A DNA stretch of 64,000 nt from CAVTWH01 sp963794685. Lineage in GTDB: Bacteria > Actinomycetota > Actinomycetes > Mycobacteriales > Micromonosporaceae. A program made the translations under genes and the position numbers. Below the pieces are notes generated by a model, which did no database searches, was not told the DNA's origin, and saw nothing but the letters and a program-made list of their open reading frames with translations. This document shows, one piece after another, positions 9,370-17,315 of this stretch; position 1 is the first letter of the stretch; each line of letters opens with the position of its first letter. The stretch lies in the NCBI GenBank assembly GCA_963794685.1, contig CAWCFK010000018.1, positions 496,001 through 560,000 of the forward strand, read 5' to 3'.

Positions 9370-9724
9370 GACGATCTCCTTCGGCGTGGAGTATGGGCGG
9401 CTTGGCGAGCCTACGCCCGGCTCCGCCCAGAAAAATCAGCATGACGGCCGATTCGGCGAGGTGGGCGGCGGCTGCATAATGGAAGTGGCGGGATCTCCCT
9501 GACCTCAATTCCCCGGGCTTCATCGGGTGGGCGCAGGTCCATTCGAGCAGTACTTCAGTGCGCCCGGCATTTGGTGCCGGTTCAGATTGCGGTGCGACCG
9601 GGGGGGCCGGGCGGCGAGCCGAAGTTTTCCAACGAAGCGGCAACCGACTCGACCGGATCCTGCGTCTTGGTCGGCAGTAGTAACGGGCAAGCCGGCGCCC
9701 GCTCGACCGACAACTGGAGATCCG
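9370..9724. other. intergenic region between divergent HelD-like and sigma-factor genes
   Basis: This gap of 355 bases holds the promoters of both flanking genes. It contains the imperfect palindrome at 9395-9418 listed separately and, reading right, a CATAAT hexamer at 9474-9479 that could be a -10 element. The remaining 240 bases before the sigma-factor ATG show no convincing gene. The frame is open but its codon use is not protein-like. Confidence 0.5.
9395..9418. promoter_or_regulatory. imperfect palindrome upstream of the HelD-like gene
   Basis: Outer arms GGGCG and CGCCC flank an inner pair GGCT...AGCC, with a core GGCTTGGCGAGCC. It lies 26-49 bases upstream of the HelD-like start codon. 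From memory, the rifamycin-associated element placed upstream of HelR and other rifampicin-induced genes in actinomycetes has a similar GGGGCTTGC...GCAAG layout. The match here is only partial, so the identity is speculative. Confidence 0.3.
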
Positions 9725-10327
9725 ATGGCGGACCACACAATCGTCGCGGATGGCCTACGCTCGCCCGACCCTCATTCGACCGTAAATCCGAGGCTGGCAG
9801 GCGTGGACCGACTCGCGACCGAGTTCGACTATTTTGTACGAGGAAGGACGCCCGCGCTGTTGCGGGCGGCCTACCTCCTAACGGGGGACCAACACCTGGC
9901 CGAGGACCTGGTCCAGTCCGCACTCGCACGTACCCACCGACGCTGGGCGCACCTGCACCACGAGGGCAACGCCGAGGCATACGTCCGCAGAACCATGTAC
10001 CACCTGCAGGTGTCCTGGTGGCGTCGGCCGAAGGTAGCCGAATCACTGCCCGGCGAACTGCCCGAGTCCCGGCGTGGCGGTGGCGACCACGCCGAGGTGA
10101 CCAGCACCCGGCTCGCCCTGCGGCGGGCACTGCTCAAACTGACCCCCAAGCAGCGGGCCGTTCTGGTGCTGCGGTTCTTCGAAGACCACTCCGAGGCGGA
10201 AACGGCAGAGATGCTCGGTATCGCCCCGGGGACGGTGAAGTCCCAGACCGCGAAGGCGCTGGCCCGGCTCCGGGTGGTAGCTCCCGAGCTGGCCGGAAAC
10301 TACTCCCAGGAAGGAGTCACCCGATGA
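9725..10327 (+). CDS. SigE-family ECF RNA polymerase sigma factor
   Basis: ECF sigma factor of 200 residues. Region 2 is FVRGRTPALLRAAYLLTGD followed by HLAEDLVQSAL, and region 4 is LTPKQRAVLVLRFFEDHSEA with the helix-turn-helix ETAEMLGIAPGTVKSQTAKA. ATG 9725 has GGAG seven bases upstream. The stop codon overlaps the ATG of the next gene (ATGA), so the membrane-anchored propeller protein is very probably its translationally coupled partner, perhaps a sensor or anti-sigma factor. Target promoters are unknown. Confidence 0.93.
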   Translation: MADHTIVADGLRSPDPHSTVNPRLAGVDRLATEFDYFVRGRTPALLRAAYLLTGDQHLAEDLVQSALARTHRRWAHLHHEGNAEAYVRRTMYHLQVSWWRRPKVAESLPGELPESRRGGGDHAEVTSTRLALRRALLKLTPKQRAVLVLRFFEDHSEAETAEMLGIAPGTVKSQTAKALARLRVVAPELAGNYSQEGVTR

Positions 10328-11526
10328 ACGCCCCGTTCGACCAGCTCCGCGCCGATTTTGCCGATCTGTCCGAGGACGTGACGATCGTGGATCTGCGTGA
10401 CCGTACCCTGCGGACCTCCCGCAAGCTGGGCATCCGGCGGACCCTCGTCGGCGTCGCGGCGGCGGTTGCCGTCCTCGTTGTCGGCGCCGGTGCGGCCGTC
10501 GCCGCGCTGCCGGGCGGCAACGCCGCCCCCCTGCCGGCCGACACCGGACGATCCGACGAGCCGTCGGTCGTCGCTTCGTCCACACCAACGGCGCCGGGCT
10601 CTCCGAGCGCGAGCAGCACTACGGCCACCACCACGGCTGCCACCGTGCCGGGCATGTATCTCTACCGGGAGGACAAGGCCGACGGCACCAGCACCAACGA
10701 TCTCTTCCACCGCGCGCCGGGCGGTGACTGGAAGAAGATCGCGTCCGTCAAGGGACCGTCCGGCCCGACGCCGAACAGCACGCCATGGGTGGTCATGTCG
10801 CCGGACCACCAGCACATCGCCTGGCTGCAGGACGGCGAGCTGCGGATCAGTGCCATCGATGGTAGCCATGTCAAGACGCTGGTCGCCGACCCCAGTGGCC
10901 CCAGCTGCGGGAATCCCACCTGGACAGCGGACTCCCGTCATCTGTTGTTCGGCATGGGAACGGCGGGCAACCCGACGGCCGCCACAATCCAGTCCATCGC
11001 CATCGACGGCACCGGACGGAAGTCACTCGGCCCCTCCAGCGGCATCGGCTGTCACATCGTCTCCGCCGACGGGAGGGTCGCGTACAACGTGACGTCCTCC
11101 GACGGGAAACATCACCTGGCTGTGTTCGAGGGCGGTGCCGCCCCGCGGATCGTGACGGCGAACTGGCCGGCCGGGCAGGTGCCGTACGAGGTGATCGCGG
11201 CGTCGGCCGGGTCCACCCGGCTGCTCGTGTCGACTGTCCGGGAAGCCGAAGGGTGCGGCTGCTCACCGCCGCAACGGTATGTCGTGGTGGACACCGCCAC
11301 GGGCCACGTGACCAGCCTCGACAACGCGAACGACAAGGAGGGCAGCGCACCGGTCTCCGGAGCGTTCACTGCGGACGGTCGGGTAGCGCTCATCGCCGAC
11401 CGGAACCGGGGCGACGGCACCGTGGTGGTCCCGTTCCTGACGGTGTTCAGCCCCGACGGCGCCGTCCTGGGCAGCGTGCCACTGCCCAGCATGCAACACG
11501 GACACCTCGTCGGCTTCGACGGGTAG
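10324..11526 (+). CDS. membrane-anchored TolB/WD40-like beta-propeller protein
   Basis: Protein of 400 residues: a short cytosolic head (about 40 residues), one transmembrane helix around residues 41-65 (LVGVAAAVAVLVVGAGAAVA), a Ser/Thr/Pro linker and an extracytoplasmic domain with TolB-like strand repeats such as WVVMSPDHQHIAWLQDGELR and PTWTADSRHLLFGMG. The ribosome site AAGGAG precedes ATG 10324, which overlaps the sigma-factor stop. The cytosolic head plus single helix fits an anti-sigma architecture, but I see no zinc or ASD signature, so this role is inferred from position only. Confidence 0.85.
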   Translation: MNAPFDQLRADFADLSEDVTIVDLRDRTLRTSRKLGIRRTLVGVAAAVAVLVVGAGAAVAALPGGNAAPLPADTGRSDEPSVVASSTPTAPGSPSASSTTATTTAATVPGMYLYREDKADGTSTNDLFHRAPGGDWKKIASVKGPSGPTPNSTPWVVMSPDHQHIAWLQDGELRISAIDGSHVKTLVADPSGPSCGNPTWTADSRHLLFGMGTAGNPTAATIQSIAIDGTGRKSLGPSSGIGCHIVSADGRVAYNVTSSDGKHHLAVFEGGAAPRIVTANWPAGQVPYEVIAASAGSTRLLVSTVREAEGCGCSPPQRYVVVDTATGHVTSLDNANDKEGSAPVSGAFTADGRVALIADRNRGDGTVVVPFLTVFSPDGAVLGSVPLPSMQHGHLVGFDG

Positions 11527-11543
11527 CCGCGGCGGCCAGCATA

Positions 11544-11575
11544 CCGGCGGACGGGAACTGTCTCCCGTCCGCCGG
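11544..11575 (+). terminator. transcription terminator hairpin after the sigma-factor operon
   Basis: A perfect 13-base stem, CCGGCGGACGGGA with its complement, encloses a six-base loop and lies 18 bases after the stop of the propeller gene. There is no clear U-tract, which is common in high-GC actinomycetes. Confidence 0.75.
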
Positions 11576-11649
11576 CATCGCGCGCGCCGGCCTCAACCGA
11601 CGACCAGTACCGGGGTGCGGTGGACTCGTCCCGTCGCTAGGTTGCTGAT

Positions 11650-12540
11650 GTGCAGGACGTGATCCCCGCTGCTGTGTTGGCTGCCGCGGTGGGTGCCGCG
11701 GATGCTGTTGTCGTCGCGTGTTCAGCGGAACCGATCACAACGGGTACCGGCGCGGCGACCGGCGCCGTGACGCGACTGGTTGGGCAGGCCCGGGTCGGCA
11801 GCCGGGAGCATGCGTTCGCGATGGTCCGTAAGGAGTCTCGGCCGGTTGCTGCCGGCCGCCACGCGGTTAACGCCGCCGATCCGAGGCACTGGGCGTACTG
11901 GCGACGGGAACCGCTGGCCTATGCGTCCGGGGTGCTGCCTGTCGGACCGGGGTTGGCGGCCCCGGGCAGCTACGGGGTCGTCGATGACGTGGTGTACCTC
12001 GAGGACATCAGCGGAGCGCCGGAGTCGCCGCAGGTCGCAGCGAGCCGGCTGGGCGGGTGGCAGGCGGGCACGGTGGTGCCGGACCTGCCCTGGTTGGCCG
12101 GACACCAGCTCGCGCAACGTGTCGCGGTCAGCGACCTGGACTGGACCTCGGTCGACGCGGATGCCCGGCTCGTTTCCATCTGGTCCCGGCGGCATGATCT
12201 GCTCGCCGGGCTGCGATCCGTGCCAACGGTTCTCAGCCACGGCGACTTCCACATCGGCCAACTGGTCGCCGCTGGTGAGGCCACCGTGGTGCTCGACTGG
12301 GCCACCCTGGGGATCAGCCCGGTCGGCGCGGACCTCGCTCATCTCGCGCTGAGCACTTCGGATGACCTCGTGGCGAACTATCTCGTGGGAACGGCGGGTC
12401 GTTTCGCGCCGGACGATATCCGGGTCGGGTACCGCACGACTGTGGCGTTGGTCGGAGTGAGCAGGGTCCACTGGATGCTGTCTCGCGGCGTGCCGGTGCC
12501 GCCCGGATACGCCGACTTCGTGATCGATCAAGCCAGTTAG
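11650..12540 (+). CDS. aminoglycoside phosphotransferase-fold protein
   Basis: Protein-kinase-like small-molecule phosphotransferase of 296 residues. The Brenner-type catalytic loop reads VLSHGDFHIGQLV (catalytic Asp) and the metal site VVLDWATLGISPVGADLAHL carries the DxD-like Asp pair. The N-terminal lobe is weakly conserved: VGQARVGSREHAFAMVRKES may hold the ATP-binding Lys. The start is GTG 11650. Such proteins phosphorylate antibiotics, sugars or amino alcohols, and the substrate cannot be told here. It is monocistronic, with no resistance gene around it. Confidence 0.85.
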   Translation: MQDVIPAAVLAAAVGAADAVVVACSAEPITTGTGAATGAVTRLVGQARVGSREHAFAMVRKESRPVAAGRHAVNAADPRHWAYWRREPLAYASGVLPVGPGLAAPGSYGVVDDVVYLEDISGAPESPQVAASRLGGWQAGTVVPDLPWLAGHQLAQRVAVSDLDWTSVDADARLVSIWSRRHDLLAGLRSVPTVLSHGDFHIGQLVAAGEATVVLDWATLGISPVGADLAHLALSTSDDLVANYLVGTAGRFAPDDIRVGYRTTVALVGVSRVHWMLSRGVPVPPGYADFVIDQAS

Positions 12541-12602
12541 ATCTCGGCGCCGCAGCGCATCAGCGGCCGGGCCGGCACACCAACCGTCCGGCCGATGGTG
12601 GC

Positions 12603-13250
12603 TCACCCGGGCTGGGCGGTGGTGAGTCGGGTGAGTAGGCGCAGGAGTTGGGCGACCTGGGCGTCGCGGGACTGGGCGACGCGGTCGGCCAGTCCGGTGA
12701 CGGCGGCGGCCGTACCGTCGCGCAGTTCGGCGCGGGCCAGTTCGGTGGCGGCCTGCTGGCGGGCGATGAGCAGGTTCGCCACCAGCACGTCGAGGTCGTG
12801 ACCGGCCGCCGCCGCCTGTACCTGGGCCACGTCCGCCGGATCGGGCCCGGCCGAGCCGGTCGGTGCCGGCGGGTGGTGGGTGTGGTCCGCAGCCGGGACG
12901 GTGCCGGCCGGGACGGTGCCGGCCGGGACGGTGCCGGCCGGGGTGTCGGCGGCGGCGAGCCAGGTGCGTACCAGGGTCAGCTCGTCGGCCTGGGTGACGT
13001 CGATGGCGGCGGCCAGGGTGGCCAGCTCGGGGTCGGCGATCCGGCCGTCGACGAGCCGCAGCAACCCGGCGGTCCGGTCCAGTTCGGCGGCCATCGCGCC
13101 GAGGAAGGCGGTGTCGGCGGCGCTCATCCGGGCGGTGTCCGGGTGCGCGTGCGGGTGCGGGCTGCTGCTGCCACAGCCGGCGAGCAGTGCCAGCACGGCG
13201 AGCAGGGCCAGCACGGCGAGCGGAGCTGGCGCGGGCAGCGGAGCTGACAT
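12603..13250 (-). CDS. DUF305-like lipoprotein without the usual histidines
   Basis: Lipoprotein of 215 residues. A signal segment LAVLALLAVLALLAGC ends in a lipobox, then comes a His-rich spacer (SPHPHAHP) and two copies of a ferritin-like helical DUF305 unit, one from MSAADTAFLGAMAAELDRTA and one from DLDVLVANLLIARQQAATEL. The canonical MIxHHQQA metal motif is degraded: the first copy has MAAELDRTA and the second LLIARQQA. A spacer between them repeats AGTVP three times, encoded by tandem GTGCCGGCCGGGAC units at about 12899-12942. ATG 13250 is chosen because it directly precedes the signal. The repeated GC-rich DNA upstream gives no clear ribosome site. Confidence 0.75.
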   Translation of the reverse strand: MSAPLPAPAPLAVLALLAVLALLAGCGSSSPHPHAHPDTARMSAADTAFLGAMAAELDRTAGLLRLVDGRIADPELATLAAAIDVTQADELTLVRTWLAAADTPAGTVPAGTVPAGTVPAADHTHHPPAPTGSAGPDPADVAQVQAAAAGHDLDVLVANLLIARQQAATELARAELRDGTAAAVTGLADRVAQSRDAQVAQLLRLLTRLTTAQPG

Positions 13251-13345
13251 GGGGAGCGGAGCCGGCCCGTGGAGCGGAGCTGGCGCGGGCGGCCGGGTGC
13301 GGCCGGCCCGCCATCCGGTGGGTACCGGAGGGCGGGCCGGAGCGC

Positions 13346-14119
13346 TCAGAGTTGGCTCCACAGTGCGGGGACGTACGGCGGCTCCCAGCCGGCGATGGCG
13401 GTGTGCGCCTGCCGGCAGCGGTAGCTGATGCCGTTGTAGGTGACCACGTCACCGATCTTGTACGCGGTACCCGCCTTCCAGCTGGTGGTGGCGCCGGTGG
13501 TGGGCGGCGCCGTGGTTCGACTCGGGGTGGCGCTCGGGGTCGGGCTCGGCGTCGTGGTCCGGGTCGGGCTGGGCGTCGGAGTCGGCGTGGGGGTGCCGCC
13601 ACCGCCGCCGCCGCCGAGCTGCACGTCGATACAGGAGTAGAAGGCGTTGACGGTGTCGGAGATGTTCCAGATGGCGAGGATCTTCTGCCGGCCCGAGTAG
13701 CCGGCCAGGCTGACCGTGTGCGCCACGGTGGCGCCGGGCTGCTGGCCGCCCAGGTTGAACACGGCGATCCGGGTGTTGCCGATGTAGTACTCGAAGTTGA
13801 GGGTGGAGTGCCGGGCGGTGAACACCCAGTTGAAGGTGACCGAGCTGCCGACGGAGGTGGCCGGCCAGCCCTTCGACTCGTCGTCGAGGACGGCGAACCG
13901 GCTGTTGCCGCCGCTGCACGAGCGCAGCCCCTTGGGGCCTTCCACGCTCTGCGGCTCATACTTGATGTCGCCGCAGTTGGCGACGGTTCCGTTGGCGCAC
14001 AGGGCTTGTCGGCTCGGTGGTGCGGAGACGTAGCCGTGCGAGAAGGCCGGCGTGGCGATCGCCAGGCTGGCCGCCACGGTGCCGAGGGACAGTACGGGGA
14101 GGATGAGTCTTCGACGCAT
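13346..14119 (-). CDS. AA10 lytic polysaccharide monooxygenase with CBM5/12
   Basis: Secreted copper enzyme that oxidatively cleaves chitin or cellulose. The signal peptide of 27 residues ends at AFS, leaving the copper-binding His as residue 1 of the mature protein (HGYVSAPPSRQ). The second copper His is in VFTARHSTLNFEYYIG. The catalytic domain runs to about residue 175, followed by a Gly/Pro/Thr linker and a C-terminal CBM5/12 module (WKAGTAYKIGDVVTYNGISY and the closing WEPPYVPALW), which favours chitin. ATG 14119 is preferred over an upstream in-frame ATG because it starts the signal peptide with MRRR. Confidence 0.95.
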   Translation of the reverse strand: MRRRLILPVLSLGTVAASLAIATPAFSHGYVSAPPSRQALCANGTVANCGDIKYEPQSVEGPKGLRSCSGGNSRFAVLDDESKGWPATSVGSSVTFNWVFTARHSTLNFEYYIGNTRIAVFNLGGQQPGATVAHTVSLAGYSGRQKILAIWNISDTVNAFYSCIDVQLGGGGGGGTPTPTPTPSPTRTTTPSPTPSATPSRTTAPPTTGATTSWKAGTAYKIGDVVTYNGISYRCRQAHTAIAGWEPPYVPALWSQL

Positions 14120-14255
14120 CGGAACTCCTCGGGGGTCGCGGATGCGCACCGCGTCGGGGCGGTGTGATCCGGGGGGAGTGTGTCGTGTCCGAAGCGGCCG
14201 GCCGGCCCGGCCCCACGGTGGCAGGTCGCACCGGGGGGACCGTGGCCCTCAGATT

Positions 14256-14282
14256 AAAGTAAATATTCCTAACAGTAAATAC
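14256..14282. promoter_or_regulatory. direct AT-rich repeats upstream of the AA10 gene
   Basis: Two copies of AGTAAATA are separated by eight or nine bases in an otherwise GC-rich stretch about 140 bases upstream of the AA10 start and just outside the stop of the neighbouring glycosidase. They could be a regulator site or promoter for the monooxygenase gene. No matching regulator is encoded next to it. Confidence 0.4.
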
Positions 14283-14298
14283 CTGGTATCGACGGATG

Positions 14299-15215
14299 TC
14301 AGCCGATCAACTCGGTACGCAGTTCGTGCGCGCCGTCCGCGCGGGTGGCCTCGTAGTACAGCCGGTACCCGCCGCCCGGCAACGGGACGACGCTCAGGTA
14401 GCGCAGGCCACCGGGCGGGTACGGGGAGGTCAGCGGCGCACCCGGGGCGGCCGTCAGCGGGCCGAAGGTTCCGTCGGCAGCGCGCGAGGCGTGCGCCAGC
14501 CCGGTGAACTCCTCCCAGTTCTGCTCGGCGCTGGCCCGCCCGTCGTAGCTGGCGGCCAGCGTGCCGTCGACCGCCAGCACCGACGTCAGGCGTACTCCCC
14601 GGGCGTCCCACTGCCCCGGCCGGCCGGCCAGCGCCGTCCCGGCCCAGGTCCACTCCACGCCGTCCGGGCTGGTGGCGTAGTCGGTGGTCATCCGGTCCTC
14701 GTGGGACACCACGTCGAGCGGGTGGCAGGACGCCCACAGGTGCCAGCGCGCGCCGTCGAAGTGCACCACCGGGTCCTTCACGCCGATCCGCTCGTCACCC
14801 GGGCAGCACCGTGCGGGGCGGCGCGTCGGCCAGGTTCGCCGGGTCGTCGGCCTCCAGCAGGTCGACCCGCCAGTGCTTGGAGTCGGGGGTGGCGACGCTG
14901 ACGTAGAGCCGCCAGCGGCCCTCGGGGGTACGCACCAGGGCCGGTCGCTCCAGCGACTCGCCGCCGAAGGCGTCCCGGTCCATCGACGCACAGGGTGCGC
15001 AGGCTGACCCCGTCGGGGGAGACGGCGACCACGTTGCCGTAGCCGCGCCCTTCGCCGACCGGGCGGCGCAGCCGGTACGCCAGGAAGATCTGCCCGTCGG
15101 CGTGCACCGCGCTGGGCGCACCGGCCCAGCAGCCGGGCTCCGGCTCCGGCGGTTCGACCACCGTGCGGGAGCCGTCCCAGCGGGGTACCGGCAGGTGGTT
15201 GAGCACAGACGTCAC
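14299..15215 (-). pseudogene. five-bladed propeller glycosidase-like protein, two frameshifts
   Basis: Three consecutive reading frames together encode a GH43/GH130-like beta-propeller protein. Frame one starts at ATG 15215 (MTSVLNHLPVPRWDG, then IFLAYRLRRPVGEGRG). Frame two (about 14990-14810) has ERPALVRTPEGRWRLYVS. Frame three, from about 14808, has VKDPVVHFDGARWHLW and GLRYLSVVPLPGGGYRLYYE, ending in RTELIG. Both junctions need removal of one base, the second inside a CCC run. The blade motif with acidic residue (KDPVV) is typical of these glycosidases, but the substrate is unknown. An error in the sequence is more likely than true decay because all three parts keep good codon use. Confidence 0.75.
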
Positions 15216-15246
15216 GGTAGTCGACCTCTCCGGGCGGGTGGACGGA

Positions 15247-16248
15247 TCACCGGGGCGTCTCGGAGCTGACCCGGTCGTGCAGTGGCTGACGCGGCCGCAC
15301 CGTGGTCAGATGCTCCACCGACAGCCAGTCCGGGTAAGCCTCCCCGGTCACCTGCTCCAACAGCCGGATCTCGGCGGCGAAACGCGGTACCAGTTGGGCC
15401 CGCTGGTGCGGGGTCAGCCGGGGCCGGGACCGCCCGGTGTCGTTACGGTACCCCTGCCGGTTGCGGTGCAGCAGGGCCAGCAGCGGGCCGCTGAAAAGCG
15501 CCCGGAGCCCGACCGGGAAGTGCTGGCCGAACCGGCCGCCGGTACGCAGCGCGAAGCGGAGCAGCGCATTGGACCGGGTGTCCGCGACGTAGGCCCGGAC
15601 GTTCTCCCGCGGCGCCTGCTCCAGCAGTCCGGTGCTCACGCCGAGGAACCGGCACACCGTGTCGAGGGTGTCCACCGGGTCGTCGTGCAGGTCGCGGTAG
15701 CGCAGGATCAGCACCTGGTCGCGGTCGAACCGGGTGAACAGGTCGCGTAGCTGGCTGCCGTAGCTGCCCATCGCCTGGTAGTGCCAGATGTCCGCCCAGC
15801 CGGCCGCGCGCCGCTCCGGCTCCCGCTCGCAGGCGGTCAGGAAGTCGGCCTCCGGCTCCAGGCCCGCCGACCACAGGTGCGACCAGTTGGAGTAGGCCCG
15901 GTCCACCGGGTCGCGCAGCACCAGGATCAGCTTCGCCTGCGGCACCAGCCGGTGGATGCGCTCCTGGGCGGCCCGGTCGTAGAGGTAGAACGGGGTGGCC
16001 TCGCCGCGCAGCCGGTCCGGTCCGGCCGGTTCGAACAGCGCCTCGTACTCGTCCCGCCGCCAGATGTGCTCCTGGTAGGTCTGCGCGTCGCCGGGCCCGC
16101 CGTGGCGCGGTGGCGGACCGTCGGAGAGGAAGAACTTGGGCTCCTTGACGGTCGGCAGGAACAGCTCGGGGTGCCGGACCAGCGCGGCGTACAGGCTGGT
16201 GGTACCAGCCTTGGGCACCCCGGCGATGAAGAACTGCGGCAGTGGCAC
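15247..16248 (-). CDS. PAPS-dependent sulfotransferase
   Basis: Cytosolic sulfotransferase of 333 residues that transfers sulfate from PAPS to a hydroxyl or amine acceptor. The 5'-phosphosulfate loop is KAGTTSLY at residues 13-20 and the 3'-phosphate motif is LVLRDPVDRAYSNWSHLW near residue 110. KEPKFFLSD and the Tyr/His-rich middle fit the heparan-type NDST/Sulfotransfer_1 branch. GTG 16248 has a strong GGAGG seven bases upstream. A longer frame exists but lacks a good start. The acceptor (polysaccharide, lipid or natural product) is not indicated by the neighbours. Confidence 0.92.
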   Translation of the reverse strand: MPLPQFFIAGVPKAGTTSLYAALVRHPELFLPTVKEPKFFLSDGPPPRHGGPGDAQTYQEHIWRRDEYEALFEPAGPDRLRGEATPFYLYDRAAQERIHRLVPQAKLILVLRDPVDRAYSNWSHLWSAGLEPEADFLTACEREPERRAAGWADIWHYQAMGSYGSQLRDLFTRFDRDQVLILRYRDLHDDPVDTLDTVCRFLGVSTGLLEQAPRENVRAYVADTRSNALLRFALRTGGRFGQHFPVGLRALFSGPLLALLHRNRQGYRNDTGRSRPRLTPHQRAQLVPRFAAEIRLLEQVTGEAYPDWLSVEHLTTVRPRQPLHDRVSSETPR

Positions 16249-16327
16249 GGCGACCTCCAAAAGCACACTAAGCCCATAGGTTATCGGGTATAGCTGTCCG
16301 GGAGAAGTCGATCGCCGAACCGGCTCG

Positions 16328-17165
16328 TCAGCGCGGCGGTCGTGGCGCCTGCGACGCTGCTGGCCAAGCGTCCGGGGCCGCCCGCGCAACGGGCGGCACG
16401 GAATCCATGCCCGGCCGTGCGGGCGGGTAAACCGGGGTCGGGTCGGGCTGCGTCGGGTACCCGGTGGGGTGCTCGCGGGGCAGCAGCACGCTGCCGGTGA
16501 GCAGGCCGACCAGCAGCCCTACCCCGTGGGTGTCCCAGAGCAGCGTCATCGCCGCCGCCCCGAACAGCACCACGAGCATGGTCAGCCGGCGGAGCGCGCC
16601 GATCCGGCCGGCGCTGAGCAGGGCGCTGACCACCGCCACCGAGGCGCTGCCGGCCACCACCGACGCGGTCACCCCCAGCGCGTCCAGAGTGGTCAGATAG
16701 ATCGCGAAGAACACCGCGTACCAGATCGTCACCCGCCACGGCGGTCGCCGGTCCACCCAGTACGCCACGGTGACCGCGCCGATCAATCCGGCGACCGCGT
16801 CGGACGAGCCGCCGCCCGCGTCGTGCGGTGCCCACAGCAGCGCCGAGCCGACCCCGGCCGCCCCGGCCAACAGGTAGATCACCAGCGTGCGTGCCGCCCG
16901 GTAGCGCCGCTCCACGGCCAGCCCGACCAGCACGATGCCGAGCAGGTTGAACCCGTACTGGGCCCAGCCGGCCGGCTGCACCAGCAGCGCGCTGAGCCAC
17001 CCGCCACCACTGTCCGTCGTGCATCGCCGCCGGGTCGCGCTGCAACCCGGTCAGCACCGCCGGGTCGTGGAACTGCAGTGCGCCGATCACGGCGGTGGTC
17101 GCCGCGATGGTGACGGTGAGCGCCCAGCGGCGGCTCATCCGCCGGCCGGCGGGCGCGAGGGACAT
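16328..17165 (-). pseudogene. rhomboid-family intramembrane protease, frameshifted
   Basis: Polytopic membrane protein. The first part (from ATG 17165, first helix LTVTIAATTAVIGALQF, then DGQWWRV) and the second part (QYGFNLLGIVLVGLAVE and on) are in different frames. Removing one C near 17000 gives GQWWRVASALLVQPAGW, the usual rhomboid pattern. The catalytic serine loop reads GSSDAVAGLIGA, with Asp where most rhomboids have Gly. The catalytic His lies in DTHGVGLLVGLLTG. A Pro-rich tail of about 45 residues follows the last helix. The intact protein would be about 278 residues. Whether it is active is unsure. Confidence 0.75.
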
Positions 17166-17315
17166 GCTTCTTGCTACCGCACCGCACCCGCCGACGCCAG
17201 CCCCGACCGGACCGATGCGCCCGCCGCGATCGAGCGCCGGCCGGGTAGCTCGGGTCCGGCGGCGCGCCGTCACTGGGAGACTGCGGGGGTGGATGAGGTG
17301 GGTACGGTTGCGGGC

